Below, piece after piece: positions 53,443 to 61,688 of a stretch of 64,000 bases of DNA. The notes under the pieces are model-generated. The model searched no databases and was not told the origin of the DNA. It saw only the letters and a list, made by a program, of their open reading frames with translations. The position numbers were made by a program, and so were the translations under genes. The DNA is from Nesterenkonia alba DSM 19423. Lineage in GTDB: Bacteria; Actinomycetota; Actinomycetes; Actinomycetales; Micrococcaceae. The stretch is from the NCBI RefSeq assembly GCF_000421745.1, contig NZ_ATXP01000004.1:1-64000 (forward strand). Direction: 5' to 3'. Numbering within the stretch: position 1 is the stretch's first letter; each line of letters starts with the position of its first letter.

Positions 53443-54543
53443 CTAGGAAGCTCCCAACAGATTCCCAACATTTGAATCCTCTTTGGATGAGGCCTCGCGA
53501 GCGGCGAACAGTTTCTGGACTGCTGCTCTCGGGGCCTCATCCGCGTCTGGCCACAGGTGGGAATAGGTTCGCAGCGTGGTGTTGGGAGTCGAATGCCGCA
53601 TGCAGTGCTGAACAGTTACAACGTCGAGGCCTTCTGAGATCAGCATGCTGGCGTAGAAGTGTCTGAGGTCATGGAAGCGGAACTTCTCATAGAAGCCGAG
53701 TGCATCTGCGGACTTCTTGACCACGACTTGCATCCGGTTCGGCGTGATCGACTGACCGTAGGCTGAGCGCACCAGCGTGTTGGAGTGACCCTGGTCGACG
53801 TAGAGAGAAAGCTCCAGGGCCATTTCCTCAGCGATGGGCACCTGCCACTCTGAGGAGTCTGTTTTCAGCAGGACACCCCCATGCTGGAGTTTGGGCTTCA
53901 CTAGCCCGCGAGCGTAATCAATGTCTCGCCTTTCATCGATGGCAACTACTTCGCTGGCACGCAGGCCCGAAAATGCGCCGAGCAGAACAGCAGGTTTCAG
54001 GCCGTCGGGCACATGGTTATAGAGATCCCACACCTGCTTCACAGTGGGAATCTGCTGCTCACGCTTGCCCATACCGGGAGTGGTGCTCTTGGTACAGGGA
54101 GACCGGACCAGGATGCCTTCCTCGACTGCAGCGTCCATGATCTGCTTGAAGCGGCGGTACTTCGCGTAGATGGTTGTCTGCTCCAACCCCTCTGCCTTCA
54201 TGGAGGCTACCCAGGTCTTGACCTCCGAGACGGTGATGGAGCGCAAGCGCCTCTCACCGAAAACGTCGTTGAGACGTTTCAGGTCGGTCTCCACCTGGCG
54301 GTAGGTCGATTCCCGGTTGACCCGCTGCCCTTGCTTCCACTCCTCACTCCAATCCTGGAACGTCTTACGGAGCAACTTGAGGTCGACTTCGTATCCTTCG
54401 TTCAGCTCCGCTTCAACTTTGGCTTTGAACTCCTTGGCCTTGCGCTTCTCGTTCTTATTAAAGGTCTTGGAACGCTGCTTCTTATTCAGCGTGCGCCACA
54501 TGACCTCGTGCTTACCGTTGGGAAGGGTTCTGATCGATGCCAT
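53443..54543 (-). CDS. int: Tyrosine-type site-specific integrase
   Basis: Phage-type integrase of 366 residues. It has an N-terminal arm-type DNA-binding region (~1-60), a SAM-like core-binding domain (~65-165) and the catalytic domain with R195 (GLRASE), H291-D-L-R294, H317 and nucleophile Y327 (LRTYSHL). All catalytic residues are in place, so it should be active. The start touches the stop of the HTH gene upstream (TAATG), so regulator and integrase are coupled. The protein is one of two recombinases in the window; they are not closely similar. Confidence 0.93.
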   Translation of the reverse strand: MASIRTLPNGKHEVMWRTLNKKQRSKTFNKNEKRKAKEFKAKVEAELNEGYEVDLKLLRKTFQDWSEEWKQGQRVNRESTYRQVETDLKRLNDVFGERRLRSITVSEVKTWVASMKAEGLEQTTIYAKYRRFKQIMDAAVEEGILVRSPCTKSTTPGMGKREQQIPTVKQVWDLYNHVPDGLKPAVLLGAFSGLRASEVVAIDERRDIDYARGLVKPKLQHGGVLLKTDSSEWQVPIAEEMALELSLYVDQGHSNTLVRSAYGQSITPNRMQVVVKKSADALGFYEKFRFHDLRHFYASMLISEGLDVVTVQHCMRHSTPNTTLRTYSHLWPDADEAPRAAVQKLFAAREASSKEDSNVGNLLGAS

Positions 54544-55085
54544 TAGTGAACCTCCACATTCATTCCATCTTCAGCGAATCCTTGTTCTGCCCGCTCCCGT
54601 GCTCGCTCTGCGAGTTGCCTGACGGACAAGGCCAGATGTTCGCTGAGCCATTTGTCGAGCGCGCTAATCTCATCGGCCTCTGACTGCGTGAGGCCTCCCT
54701 CGCGCTCGCCAAGGTAATCCTGGACGTACGAGCGCACGGCCAGATAGTCCTGCTGTGCTGTGACCCTTTCGCGAAGTAGATCAGCGAGGCGCCCCTCGAT
54801 ACCTTCCAGCACCTGCTTCTGTTGGCGCAGGTTGATGAGCACCTGGTTCGCCTCTTCCGAGGCCCACAGTGATGCTGGGGCGATGCCGAAGTAGTCAGCG
54901 AGTGCTTTCAGCTCTGCGGCGCGAAGGGGTCGTTCGCCCTTCTCCACGTTCCACACAGTGCTCTGGACCCATTTGAAGCCGCAGCTGCGCATGTGGTCTG
55001 CGATCTCATCCTGTGAACGCCCTGCACGAAGCTGGCGGATGTTCTTACCAATGAGCCTGTCTGTATCTGCTGGATTCTCAGTCAT
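54543..55085 (-). CDS. Helix-turn-helix regulator of the element
   Basis: XRE-type DNA-binding protein of 180 residues, probably the repressor that keeps the element quiet. The HTH lies at about residues 15-75 (IRQLRAGRSQDEIADHM followed by QSTVWNVEKGERPLRAAELKALADYFG). The rest is helical, maybe for dimer formation. The ATG at 55085 is chosen because the HTH follows at normal distance; an ATG at 55103 is possible. It is divergent from the excisionase-like gene; the shared 110-base gap probably has its operator. Confidence 0.82.
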   Translation of the reverse strand: MTENPADTDRLIGKNIRQLRAGRSQDEIADHMRSCGFKWVQSTVWNVEKGERPLRAAELKALADYFGIAPASLWASEEANQVLINLRQQKQVLEGIEGRLADLLRERVTAQQDYLAVRSYVQDYLGEREGGLTQSEADEISALDKWLSEHLALSVRQLAERARERAEQGFAEDGMNVEVH

Positions 55086-55197
55086 AGTGACACCATACCG
55101 CACATTATCGGTTTACACAGTATTGCGTGACCGCGTAATGAGGTCTACAGTGGGACTGCAAGATCGAATACGAAAAACATGTGAAAGGAGATAGAGG

Positions 55198-55419
55198 GTG
55201 TTTACCGAACCTATCGAGAAAGCCCGGGGCAACGTCCCCAAGAGTGAGCTGCTGTACGTGCGTGACATCGCCGAACGACTTGGCCGCTCGGTCGCGCAGA
55301 TCAACTACATGATCTCGACTGGCCAGCTCCCCGGGACGGCCCTTGTGGCCGGACGCCGCTGCATCAAAGAGTCAACCTTGGAAGCGTGGATCGACGCGCA
55401 CTTCGAGGAGGCGGCCTGA
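55198..55419 (+). CDS. Excisionase-like MerR/AlpA-type small protein
   Basis: Protein of 73 residues with a winged-helix of the excisionase / helix-turn-helix_17 kind: LLYVRDIAERLGRSVAQINYMISTG then AGRRCIKESTLEAWI. It would help the integrase to excise the element, or act as a DNA-binding regulator. GTG start after AAAGGAG. It is the first gene of the plus-strand operon, two bases before the replication gene. Confidence 0.8.
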   Translation: MFTEPIEKARGNVPKSELLYVRDIAERLGRSVAQINYMISTGQLPGTALVAGRRCIKESTLEAWIDAHFEEAA

Positions 55420-55421
55420 CG

Positions 55422-57005
55422 ATGCGGCAGAAGATCACTAATGAAGAGAAGCAGCCCGGCCCCACGTCGCCAAACATGAGCCGGACCGCTTCCTATGAGA
55501 CGCCCAAGGAGGGTATCGATATGTCTGATTCTAGCGAACTTGCGCAAGCTTCGACGAAACCTGCGCCGAGGGTGTACTCGGCGTCAGTTGATGTCGATTG
55601 GCTTCGCGAAAAGGCGACCTCCTATAAGGGGCAAGTTCGTCTGGGGTTCGAGGTCGCGGCAGAGTTCCAGCTCCGCGTCATGCACATTTCAGGCCTCGGG
55701 TGGTTCCACTGGACGGGAAAGCACTGGGAGGAGGACCTCGGAAACAAGTGGGCAACTAACGCTGCCCTTGCCACCATGCACAAACTTCAGGAAAGGCATC
55801 CTGGGGATAAAGACCTCTCGAATGCGATTCAGAGCTGTCAGAGCTCCTCAGGAATTAAGGGGATTCTGGACGTTCTCTCTTCTCTGCCTGGAATCGCCGT
55901 GAAAGCTAAACAGGTTGACGCCGACCCATATCTCCTGAACTGCGCGAATGGGACGCTAGACCTCCACACACTGGAGCTCCGTCCGCACAACCCGGCTGAC
56001 CGATTGACGAAGATCACTAGAGCTGCCTATATGCCCGGTCTCCGTTCCGCGCTCTGGTTGGACTTTTTGGACCAAGTGTTGCCGGATAAACCGGTGCGAG
56101 ATTTTCTGCAGCGCGTTGTGGGTCTCGCGCTGATCGGTAAGGTGCTGGAGCACATTTTCCCCATACTGACCGGTACAGGGGCCAACGGGAAAGGAGTCTG
56201 GTACGGAGGCATCAATTTCGCACTCGGTGACTATGCGCATATTGCTGAGCCAAGCCTGTTTGATGCGGTTAGGAAAAATCCGAACTCTCCGAGCCCCGCT
56301 TTTGCGGACTTAAAAGCAATAAGAGTCTCGTTTTTATCGGAGACAGAGGAGGGTGCTGAACTGGCGCCGGCGGTGTTGAAGCGTCTCACTGGTGGGGACA
56401 CCCTGAAAGCTCGGAAGTTGTACCAGAACCTCATTGAGTTCGAGCCCTCCCATACACCCCTGATGATTACGAATCATTTGCCGAAGCTTCCGGCAGACGA
56501 TCCTGCCGTCTGGCGGCGTGTACGGGTCGTCCCGTTTGATGTGGTGGTTCCCGAGGACGCCCGCGACCCTCATCTGCCGGAGAAGCTGGAATTGGAAGCT
56601 GACGGCATTCTGACATGGGCAATAGAAGGGCTAGCAATGTATCTCGCTCATGGACTAGGTGAGCCCACCGCGGTCCATCAGGCGACCTCCACGTATGCAC
56701 AGTCCCAAGACGATGTGCAGCGGTTCGTTGAGGATTCCTGCACCACCAGCCCTTCCCATGATGGTGACACCACGAAGGTGCTCCACACCGCCTACCTGGA
56801 ATGGGCAGAAAGTGAAGGCATGCACAAAGCTCACCAGCTTGGTCAGAGGAAGTTTGGGGAGGCGTTAGACCGCCTCGGATTCGTTGCGAAGAGGACGAAT
56901 CGCGGAGCCGTCCGAACCGGCCTGGCTGTGGCTCAGGACCCAGTGGTGATTCCGCCTCCGGTCCTCGGGCCTCAGCCAGCTTCGGAGGAAGATCAGCCGT
57001 TCTGA
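55422..57005 (+). CDS. D5-type primase/SF3 helicase, replication protein
   Basis: Probable replication initiator of the element, 527 residues. It has the phage/plasmid D5-like primase C-terminal arrangement: a D5_N region (~residues 140-215), then an SF3 helicase with Walker A GTGANGKG (251-258), Walker B-like FLSETEEG near residue 305, and sensor TNHLPKLPADDPAVWRRVRVVPF near residue 345. No archaeal-type primase domain is visible before it. The ATG at 55422 has GAGGAGG in front; ATG 55521 has an even better AAGGAGG, so the shorter form (494 residues) may be the real one. It suggests the element can replicate after excision. Confidence 0.85.
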   Translation: MRQKITNEEKQPGPTSPNMSRTASYETPKEGIDMSDSSELAQASTKPAPRVYSASVDVDWLREKATSYKGQVRLGFEVAAEFQLRVMHISGLGWFHWTGKHWEEDLGNKWATNAALATMHKLQERHPGDKDLSNAIQSCQSSSGIKGILDVLSSLPGIAVKAKQVDADPYLLNCANGTLDLHTLELRPHNPADRLTKITRAAYMPGLRSALWLDFLDQVLPDKPVRDFLQRVVGLALIGKVLEHIFPILTGTGANGKGVWYGGINFALGDYAHIAEPSLFDAVRKNPNSPSPAFADLKAIRVSFLSETEEGAELAPAVLKRLTGGDTLKARKLYQNLIEFEPSHTPLMITNHLPKLPADDPAVWRRVRVVPFDVVVPEDARDPHLPEKLELEADGILTWAIEGLAMYLAHGLGEPTAVHQATSTYAQSQDDVQRFVEDSCTTSPSHDGDTTKVLHTAYLEWAESEGMHKAHQLGQRKFGEALDRLGFVAKRTNRGAVRTGLAVAQDPVVIPPPVLGPQPASEEDQPF

Positions 57006-57085
57006 TGCTTACACCGGTGGTCCTGCCATCGCTCAGGGTCACCGGTGAAACCTCCCCGTATTTCGAGAACCATTAGGAGGATTTG

Positions 57086-57400
57086 ATGAGCAGCATAGAA
57101 GCCGAGATCGCGGCGGTGAAGGCTAAGGCGGAGGCGCGAGTGCGTCGGCTGCGTGAGCGCGAGCGAAAGCGGCAGCGAGATCTAGACCTGCGGGTCGCTT
57201 CCCTGCTGCGTGAACACGATGCAGACACCTATGTGGCGCTGAGCCAGCGGGCTCGGGCTCAGCAGGAGGATGAGCAGGCCAAGCGATCAGCGAAGGCGCG
57301 TGATGCTGCCCGGGCTCGGGCAGGTTCACGATCAACCGGCGGCACCGGTGACAGCCATGTCGCTACCCCCAGCGAGCACGGTGGGGGTGAGTCGCGGTGA
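57086..57400 (+). CDS. Small coiled-coil protein
   Basis: Protein of 104 residues, almost fully helical and rich in Arg, Ala and Glu (residues 5-80), with a Gly/Ser tail. ATG at 57086 follows TAGGAGG; TTG at 57083 is less likely. The family is unknown. Similar short coiled-coil genes occur beside mob genes in other mobile elements, where they may help the relaxosome, but no proof is given here. Confidence 0.65.
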   Translation: MSSIEAEIAAVKAKAEARVRRLRERERKRQRDLDLRVASLLREHDADTYVALSQRARAQQEDEQAKRSAKARDAARARAGSRSTGGTGDSHVATPSEHGGGESR

Positions 57401-57480
57401 TGGGCGCGGGGCGCATCACCGCCGGGTACGGTCCCGGGCGCGGAAGCAGCCGGGCCGTGGCCGCCCCTGGGTTTGGGGGT

Positions 57481-57549
57481 CGAGGGGGAAGGGCGCAGCC
57501 CAGCCCCCTCGCAAGCGGCCCTTGGCAGACTGAGCGCAGCGAGCGTCTG
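57481..57549. other. Candidate oriT (nested inverted repeats before mobC)
   Basis: CGAGGGGG (57481-57488) pairs with CCCCCTCG (57504-57511) around an inner GGGC-GCA-GCCC hairpin. A second repeat CAGAC / GTCTG (57526-57530 and 57545-57549) follows. The gene-less 217 bases just upstream of mobC-relaxase are the usual place of a transfer origin. No nick site is proven. Confidence 0.45.
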
Positions 57550-57617
57550 ACAGGGTGCCTGCTTGCGGGAGCTGTCGCCTGGGTCATGCCGTGCTCACCT
57601 TCGCAGGAGGTGTGCTG

Positions 57618-58022
57618 ATGGGCAGGATGAATCAGGAGTCAGCTCCGGCGGCGAGGGACGCGCGACTCACTGTTCGGTTCAGCTCGGAAGAGATGAACCG
57701 GGTGAGGCGTGCGGCGCGAGCCCGTGGACTCCCGGTATCGGGATATGTGCGTGGTGCCGCCTGCGAAGTAGCCGACACCACGACCTCCCGGGAGTCCACC
57801 ACGGGGACGGGGCTGGTCAAACCGGCCCTGTCCCCGGAGCAGGTCGCTGTGATCGATGCCGCCCGCGTCGATCACAAGCGACTGAGTGTGAACCTGAATC
57901 AGTTCATGCGCCTGGCGCACCGAGGGCAGGTGGACCTGGGGAAGCTGGCTCCGGTGGTGGTTGAGCTGAATCTGCGTACCGAGTGGCTGGTGGATGTGCT
58001 CTCGGGGCGGCGATCGTTATGA
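57618..58022 (+). CDS. mobC: MobC-like relaxosome accessory protein
   Basis: Protein of 134 residues with a ribbon-helix-helix-like start (DARLTVRFSSEEMNRVRRAARARGLPVSGYVRGAA) and the MobC-type end with LSVNLNQFMRLAHRGQVDLGKL. Such proteins bind oriT and help the relaxase open DNA. The ATG follows CAGGAGGT. The stop overlaps the relaxase start (ATGA). Gene order mobC-relaxase is typical of small mobilizable elements. Confidence 0.85.
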   Translation: MGRMNQESAPAARDARLTVRFSSEEMNRVRRAARARGLPVSGYVRGAACEVADTTTSRESTTGTGLVKPALSPEQVAVIDAARVDHKRLSVNLNQFMRLAHRGQVDLGKLAPVVVELNLRTEWLVDVLSGRRSL

Positions 58023-59077
58023 CGGCGATTACGAACGTGAAGCCGGTCTACGAGCTGGGTGAGCGCAGCGATTACCTCACAGTCGGGGTCGGTGAGAAGA
58101 AGCACCAACACCGGGCAGCGGGAACAGACAGGGTGGCGTACTTCTATTGTGATGAGCCTGACGTGGAAGCATTCATTGCCCGGGGCAATAAGCTGGCGGC
58201 CCAGCACGGTCGTAGGGTAAAGGCGCATTCTTACGTAGTCTCGTTCTCTCCTGATGTGCTGGATGTGAACCGCCCGGAGGACGTGCAACGCGGCGGTGAC
58301 CTCGCCTTCCTACTGGCCAAGAAGATGCGCCCTCGATCCTCGGCGCTGGTGATCGGGCATGTGGACGGGTCCTGCGTCCACGCCCATGTTGTGACGCTGA
58401 ACCACGACGAGCAGACCGGCGCAGCACCTAAGGACTACCGGATGCACTGGCAAGTTCGGCAGGCCAATGATGAGTTGCTGCGGGAACAGGGCATGGAGGC
58501 CCTGCAACCTCAGCACACCAGTTCTCAGGCCGGATACTGGGCTCAACGACGCGGGGAGCTGGACGGGTTCGACCAGATGCTCGGTGATGCCGTGGCCGGT
58601 GCTCTTGCTGACCCTGATGCAGTGGACATGGTCTCCTTTCGTGCCGCTTGCGCTGACCGTGGCGTGCAAGTTGAGGAGAAGCGCCACCCGGTGAAGAAGG
58701 ACGGCTACCGGGGGCTCAGAGCAGGCGATCAGGCTGTCGGCCTGGTGTACAAGATGCGCGACACCACTGGTTCCGGTGACGGACGAAAGCCTCGACTGCG
58801 GCGTCGTGCTGCCGGGAAACTCTCCCCGGAGTTCACCACTGATGGTCTGACCGAGGCGTTCACCGCAAAGACGAAATCCACGCAGAATTCGCAGCCAACG
58901 ACCAAGCCCGACGCCGCCGAGCCTGACGTGCAGGTCGAGGAGGACTTCGACCTCATAGCTGCACGATTCCGTCGGTCGCTGGCCGCCCGGCAGCCGAAGT
59001 CTCCGGCTCGGCAACGACACCTGGACGCCAAGCTGGGACAGCCCACCCAGCAGCGTGATCGAACTTATGGCGATTGA
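58019..59077 (+). CDS. mobA: Relaxase / mobilization protein
   Basis: Nicks DNA at oriT and stays bound to the 5' end for transfer. It has 352 residues. The metal-binding motif of relaxases appears as H114-V-D116 ... H121-A-H123 (VIGHVDGSCVHAHVVTLNHD). The upstream SYVVSFSPD is a second conserved block. The catalytic Tyr is probably one of those in the first 40 residues (VYELG, DYLTV or AYFYC). The C-terminal third is Thr/Ala/Arg-rich and lacks a helicase or primase domain, so it is a short form. The exact MOB class (P-like) is not certain. Confidence 0.85.
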   Translation: MTAITNVKPVYELGERSDYLTVGVGEKKHQHRAAGTDRVAYFYCDEPDVEAFIARGNKLAAQHGRRVKAHSYVVSFSPDVLDVNRPEDVQRGGDLAFLLAKKMRPRSSALVIGHVDGSCVHAHVVTLNHDEQTGAAPKDYRMHWQVRQANDELLREQGMEALQPQHTSSQAGYWAQRRGELDGFDQMLGDAVAGALADPDAVDMVSFRAACADRGVQVEEKRHPVKKDGYRGLRAGDQAVGLVYKMRDTTGSGDGRKPRLRRRAAGKLSPEFTTDGLTEAFTAKTKSTQNSQPTTKPDAAEPDVQVEEDFDLIAARFRRSLAARQPKSPARQRHLDAKLGQPTQQRDRTYGD

Positions 59078-59103
59078 TATTTCCCAACAATGAAGGAGCC
59101 GTG

Positions 59104-59712
59104 ATGGACACCAACGAAGCAGCGCGTGAACTGGTCTATGAGTATGTACAGGCGGTACTAGATGAGGCTCGCCTGGTACATGACCCGGTGAGCATTGCCC
59201 GTACTTTGGCCAGGCTCAAAGTGCAAGCGATGGAGCCCACGAGTACTCAGGGTGCCGGGTACGTGGTGCTGGATAACTCGGGGGCTCCGCTGGATATTTT
59301 TATCCATGAGGGTGACCTTGATGAGCAATACACCATGAAGGCGATTCGGCAGTGCGTGAAAGACAACAACAGCCCGTTCTTCAGTGCACACACTGATCTG
59401 CTGGACCTAGTAGAGGTGCCCGACGGCGGAGCCGACGTGGAGTTCACTCGGGCTTCGGCGGAACCAGCCTCGGCCCGCTACCAGGGAGGAGGCGAACCTG
59501 AACCAGAGATGAGCTACCGCGAAAAGATGAAACAGCTGCCTTCCCACGAGGAGATTAAGGCTGATACGGACAGACTCGTGGAGACATTATTCGGACCAGA
59601 GCGGGGAAACGACGCGCCTTCCCGCACCAAGCGCATGCCGGAGTCAGTTCGCCGCAAGTTCATCGAAGAGGAAGAGGACCAGCAGCGAGCCGATGAGCCT
59701 GAGCTGGATTAA
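59104..59712 (+). CDS. Element protein of unknown function
   Basis: Protein of 202 residues after an AAGGAG site; ATG at 59104 follows GTG at 59101. It overlaps no other gene and begins 26 bases after the relaxase. N-terminal part (~1-110) looks folded (EYVQAVLDEARLVHDPVSIARTL, then a beta region), whereas the end is charged and helical (MKQLPSHEEIKADTDRLVETLFG). I do not recognise the family. Its place at the end of the mob operon suggests a role in transfer or stability. Confidence 0.65.
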   Translation: MDTNEAARELVYEYVQAVLDEARLVHDPVSIARTLARLKVQAMEPTSTQGAGYVVLDNSGAPLDIFIHEGDLDEQYTMKAIRQCVKDNNSPFFSAHTDLLDLVEVPDGGADVEFTRASAEPASARYQGGGEPEPEMSYREKMKQLPSHEEIKADTDRLVETLFGPERGNDAPSRTKRMPESVRRKFIEEEEDQQRADEPELD

Positions 59713-60292
59713 GAGGTAATCATCCGGCGGAAGCCCCAAATGACGGACACAGACCATCCTCCCAGACTTTCCCTCGGCAGGGCCGAGCATCGCATTCACA
59801 GGTGAGCTCGTGCGCAAGGGTGGCGGGCCGATTGCGGTTTAACAGCTTCGCCTTGCAGTGACGTGAGTGACGCTTTGACCCCAAAGTCTCAGACTGGGTG
59901 CCCGGGCGACCTGGCTAGCAGATTGTCACAGACTTTCCCGTCAGGGCTGCACTCCACTCGTAGTCGGGCTCAGGGGAAAGACACCTAAGTGCGCAGCCGT
60001 GCCGCTGTGACGGTAGTGACGAATCTGTCCCAACTTTTCACAAATCGAGCCACTGTGGTCACAGTGAGAAATTTGGGACCTAAGCGTCACATCTGTCACT
60101 ACACCACCGACGCTCACTTCCCCCTGAGCCCAGCCCTGGTGAACAGGCAAAGTCCCGGCCCAGAACGTCACTGGCGTCACCAGGAATTAGGGCAGCAGGC
60201 CCTCACACTCTGCCCCGCCCCACCCTGAGCCCCGAAGAGAAGAGTCCTGACCCGAGGGACTGGCCTACCTGCTAAGAGACAGAGCAAAAAAG
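59713..60292. other. Gene-less block of the element with repeated motifs
   Basis: 580 bases without a credible gene on either strand. The block holds the iteron-like repeats and a central palindrome described next, plus several further GTGAC/GTCAC words. The composition is less GC-rich than the host. It fits a replication origin or partition/regulatory site of the mobile element. Confidence 0.6.
59858..60180. repeat. Four iteron-like repeats around a palindrome
   Basis: The 15-base pattern GTGACNNNNGTGAC(G) with exactly 9 bases between word starts occurs four times: 59858-59872 and 60007-60021 forward; 60085-60099 and 60166-60180 reversed. Between the inner copies is a nested inverted repeat: GTCCCAA / TTGGGAC near 60026 and 60072, with CACTGTG-GT-CACAGTG (60051-60066) at its centre. 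This looks like an origin with iterons for the replication protein, or a partition site. Confidence 0.65.
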
Positions 60293-60336
60293 AAAACCCC
60301 GCAGGTAGCAGCAAAAAGCTGCACCCACGGGGTTTC
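60293..60336. terminator. Bidirectional intrinsic terminator at the element edge
   Basis: AACCCCG (60295-60301) pairs with CGGGGTT (60328-60334), with an inner GCAGC / GCTGC stem. Left of it lies an A-rich run, which reads as a T-run on the minus strand, so it is a strong terminator for the minus-strand lipoprotein gene. Confidence 0.85.
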
Positions 60337-60400
60337 TAGGTGTTGCGATCAGCCCAAGGGCTCGGAGCCGGTACTCAGCCCTCCACTCTCACCTCAGCGA

Positions 60401-61324
60401 TCAGCAGTCGGCACCAGCGTCGCCGACATCGTCACCAGCGCCGTCCTGCTCGTCGGGGTCCTCGATCCAGTTGCCCTGGGCATCGACCTGGTAGCCGTGG
60501 ATGTTGTAGTCCACGACCTCCAGCTCACCGGAGGCGTTGACGTTGAATTCTGCGTAGGCGAACTCGCCGATCTCGGCACCGTCGACGTCGTAGGTCTGGC
60601 ACTGGGCTTCACCGCCTCCGTCGCCGGCGGGCAGGTCCCGGCCGGTGTTCTCGCCGGCTTCGAACCACTCGATGGTGTTGAAGTACACCGTGCGAGTGGA
60701 GCTGTCGTCCCCCGGGGCTGCGGCGCAGTCGATGTCGTGGGTGACGTTGGAGACATCGCCGCCGTCGAAGAGGTTGCCGCTGTCACCGTTGAATACGCCA
60801 ACGTTGCCTTCACCATCGCGAACCATGTCGAAGTATTCAGGATTGTCGACGGCGATGCTGAACTTGGTCTCTTCGGAGAGCTCCTCGGCGGAGCCCGAGC
60901 TGGCGCTGCCGTCCTCCTGCATCTCGCCGGCGCCCTCGAGACGGTTCCAGCTGTTCAGCGACAGCTGCTCTTCGGCCCCCTGGTTGTACTCGTAGGCGAC
61001 GTCGATGGTGCAGTTGTCGCCGGCGGTCACAGTGGCCGAGCGCAGGATCTCGTTGGTCTCGGGGTCGTAGTCCTCGTCCATCTCCATGACCTCGTCAGGG
61101 ATCTCGATGGTGAGCTCCTCGACCGGGCCGGGGTCTTCATCGAAGGTGAAGGTCGGGGCACCGGCGGTCTCTTCGCCGCCCTCCTCTTCACCATTGACCT
61201 CGTCGTTGGTCTGGTCCTCGCCGTTGGAGGTGTCGGCGTCGTCGCCGTCACCGCAGGCGGTCAGCGCCAGCAGCAGAGCTGCGCTGAGTGCGGTGGTCTT
61301 GGTCAGTGCGCTTTTGTTGGTCAT
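60401..61324 (-). CDS. Acidic lipoprotein of unknown function
   Basis: Predicted surface lipoprotein, 307 residues from ATG at 61324 (GGAG in front; an ATG at 61336 is possible). The signal peptide ends in LLLALTAC, the lipid anchor. An acidic Gly/Glu linker follows (~residues 28-60). The globular part has cysteines (DNCTIDVAYEYNQG, DIDCAAAPG, QCQTYDV and C-terminal DAGADC), likely two disulfides. The family is unknown. Two palindromes lie in its promoter region, divergent from an XRE regulator. Confidence 0.78.
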   Translation of the reverse strand: MTNKSALTKTTALSAALLLALTACGDGDDADTSNGEDQTNDEVNGEEEGGEETAGAPTFTFDEDPGPVEELTIEIPDEVMEMDEDYDPETNEILRSATVTAGDNCTIDVAYEYNQGAEEQLSLNSWNRLEGAGEMQEDGSASSGSAEELSEETKFSIAVDNPEYFDMVRDGEGNVGVFNGDSGNLFDGGDVSNVTHDIDCAAAPGDDSSTRTVYFNTIEWFEAGENTGRDLPAGDGGGEAQCQTYDVDGAEIGEFAYAEFNVNASGELEVVDYNIHGYQVDAQGNWIEDPDEQDGAGDDVGDAGADC

Positions 61325-61362
61325 GTCCGTCTCCATTCCGTTACGTGTTTGCTGAGAGGCAG

Positions 61363-61402
61363 GGCACAGCTTCCTGTACTTTCTAGCACAGCATCCTGTG
61401 CT
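61363..61402. promoter_or_regulatory. Pair of palindromic operators between lipoprotein and XRE genes
   Basis: AGCACAG-CATC-CTGTGCT (61385-61402) is a perfect palindrome with a 4-base centre. GGCACAG-CTTC-CTGTACT (61363-61380) is a second, imperfect copy. The starts lie 22 bases apart, about two DNA turns, as for cooperative repressor binding. The likely binder is the XRE protein encoded just after. Confidence 0.75.
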
Positions 61403-61436
61403 GTTTTACGAGCGTTTCTCGGCTGGTCTTATATGT

Positions 61437-61688
61437 GTGCAGAATCCGCCCGAACCCGACCTTGACCAGTTGCGCCTTGCCATAGGCCAGGCCCGGGTGA
61501 ATGCAGAGCTCACTCTGGAGGAGCTCGCTGAGCGGTCTGGGGTCTCCCGCCAGACGATCCTCAACTTGGGATCGGGGAAGTATTACGGAGACATGCGCAC
61601 CTGGCTGAAGTTGTCGCGCGCCCTCGGCATCAGCCTGGACGAGCTCACAGCCCCGGTGTGGCGCGACAGTCACCGCGACGACTCATAG
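61437..61688 (+). CDS. XRE-family helix-turn-helix regulator
   Basis: Short DNA-binding protein of 83 residues. GTG at 61437 is used because the HTH begins soon after; a GTG at 61398 would overlap the palindromic operator. The domain reads LRLAIGQARVNAELTLEELAERSGVSRQTILNLGSGKYYGDMRTWLKLSRALGISLDEL, with LEELAERSGVSRQTILNL the helix-turn-helix. It probably controls itself and the divergent lipoprotein. It overlaps the end of the convergent next gene by 19 bases. Confidence 0.8.
   Translation: MQNPPEPDLDQLRLAIGQARVNAELTLEELAERSGVSRQTILNLGSGKYYGDMRTWLKLSRALGISLDELTAPVWRDSHRDDS

Larger units (their letters stand above)
53443..60336. mobile_element. Integrative mobilizable element beside glnA1
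   Basis: Genes for integration (tyrosine integrase and an excisionase-like protein), regulation, replication (D5/SF3 helicase) and mobilisation (MobC-like and relaxase) lie together between a core gene and a strong terminator. No type IV secretion or conjugation pump genes are present, so transfer would need a helper. The left end is close to the glnA1 3' end. The right end is set at the terminator as an estimate: I found no direct repeat that would prove the att sites. Confidence 0.7.

Noticed and set aside
59858-60180. CRISPR array
   Set aside because: The repeats are 15 bases, in both directions and at uneven distances, unlike CRISPR repeats and spacers. No array was seen elsewhere.
53392-60336. 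Direct-repeat att sites for the mobile element
   Set aside because: I compared the DNA next to glnA1 with the far edge by eye and found no repeat longer than chance; an alignment with an empty site would decide.
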